From Leptospiraceae bacterium (lineage in GTDB: Bacteria; Spirochaetota; Leptospiria; Leptospirales; Leptospiraceae): DNA of 5,483 bases. How positions within the stretch are numbered: the first letter of the stretch is position 1; every line of letters starts with the position of its first letter. Location of the stretch: assembly GCA_027485405.1 (NCBI GenBank), contig JAIXRB010000177.1:1-5483 (forward strand), read 5' to 3'. Below, one piece after another: positions 4,881-5,483 of the stretch. Made by a program: the position numbers and the translations under genes. Under the pieces are notes generated by a model. That model worked only from the letters and a program-made list of their open reading frames with translations, was not told the DNA's origin and made no database searches.

Positions 4881-5483
4881 TTTTCATTTTTGGAGCTGGA
4901 TCTGGATTAGGCGCAGGTCTTTTGCATTCCTTTCAAGACCATGAAGCTGTCTTTGGTTTCTCGAGAAGAGGAATCGCCTACGACTCCTTTCAATCAGGAA
5001 AAAACCATAAATTTGATGTTTGCTCCGAGACCGATTTAAACCATTTCGCATCTGTTTGGGATCGTCTCTGGCAAGAAAGCTCGAAAGCTCCTAACCAATC
5101 TCTCACAATTTATTTTCTGCAGGGCAGTGGGCTTTTCAAAGAGATACAGCAGATCAGCCGCACCGAACTAGAATCTCATTTTCAATTGAACTTGTTTAGT
5201 TCTTTTTACATTTTACAAAAATTAACCGAGAGAATCCAAAAACTTGGAAAAACTACAATCGTCTTCGCCAACTCAACGGCAAGTCGACAAGGTTTTGCTG
5301 AATCCACCGCTTACTGTGCCTCCAAACATTCTTCGGCAGGGCTAGTGAGAGCATTGCGAGAGGAATGGAAGCCATTTGGAATTAAAGTAATCAATTTGTT
5401 TATGGGAGCAGTTGCCACAGAGATTTGGGATGATCGCCCTGAATTTTCAAAGTCGGAGATGGTACAAGTGGAAGACGCCTGCG
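4877..5483 (+). CDS. Short-chain dehydrogenase/reductase (SDR), 3' partial
   Basis: A Rossmann-fold NAD(P)-dependent oxidoreductase; 202 residues are visible and the frame is open at the window end. The nucleotide motif is GAGSGLG (6-12), a variant of TGxxxGxG. The catalytic tetrad is complete: N105 (QLNLFSSF), S133 (FANSTAS), Y146 and K150 (YCASK), with the normal 13-residue Ser-Tyr spacing. FSRRG (28-32) after the second strand carries arginines, which favour NADPH over NADH. LQGSG (81-85) stands in place of the usual NNAG, and the protein starts almost directly at the first strand. A hydrophobic INLFMGAVATEIW follows the active site, as in SDRs. The ATG overlaps the mtnB stop (ATGA), so the gene is co-translated with mtnB. 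The substrate is unknown; a link to methionine salvage is possible only by position. Confidence 0.93.
   Translation, partial: MIFIFGAGSGLGAGLLHSFQDHEAVFGFSRRGIAYDSFQSGKNHKFDVCSETDLNHFASVWDRLWQESSKAPNQSLTIYFLQGSGLFKEIQQISRTELESHFQLNLFSSFYILQKLTERIQKLGKTTIVFANSTASRQGFAESTAYCASKHSSAGLVRALREEWKPFGIKVINLFMGAVATEIWDDRPEFSKSEMVQVEDAC

Overview
This window of about 5.5 kb looks like ordinary chromosome from a spirochaete, most probably Leptospira or a close relative. That assignment is inferred from the proteins: a Clostridium-type lysine 2,3-aminomutase divergent from an EF-P gene, a fused MsrA-MsrB, and AT-leaning composition (roughly 40% G+C by eye). No marker gene is present to prove it. There is no tRNA, rRNA, CRISPR array, insertion sequence or phage gene. 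Coding density is very high, and the longest gap is 69 bases.

Layout. (1) Positions 1-962, plus strand: the 3' part of a methionine sulfoxide reductase fusion (MsrA then MsrB). (2) Positions 969-3620, minus strand: four closely packed genes, read from right to left. They are a radical-SAM lysine 2,3-aminomutase family protein, an exported protein of unknown function (17-base overlap, TTG start), a 68-residue protein of unknown function, and a degenerate nucleotidyltransferase-fold protein (ATGA overlap). The msr gene and this group converge with 6 bases between stop codons. (3) Positions 3621-3689: the divergent promoter region, with a TTGACA box and a GC-rich dyad. (4) Positions 3690-5483, plus strand: efp, then mtnB 9 bases later, then a short-chain dehydrogenase whose start overlaps the mtnB stop and which runs off the window.

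How the genes may work together. The clearest functional link is across the divergent region. EF-P carries a PGKG loop with a modifiable lysine (K33), and the aminomutase keeps its lysine-binding and PLP residues. Together they suggest (R)-beta-lysine is made for EF-P modification. The aminomutase is sequence-wise closer to free-lysine KamA than to E. coli EpmB, and no EpmA ligase is in view. MtnB belongs to methionine salvage and MsrAB to repair of oxidised methionine, but they are in separate transcription units.

The most striking non-coding signal is a perfect 11-bp stem with a 4-base loop inside the aminomutase coding region (3219-3244). It is followed on the plus strand by a T-rich tract and so looks like an intrinsic terminator antisense to the gene. 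Other points of interest are the loss of two of three expected catalytic aspartates in the nucleotidyltransferase-like protein and the absence of a resolving cysteine or zinc cysteines in MsrB. I did not find an obviously new multi-gene system.
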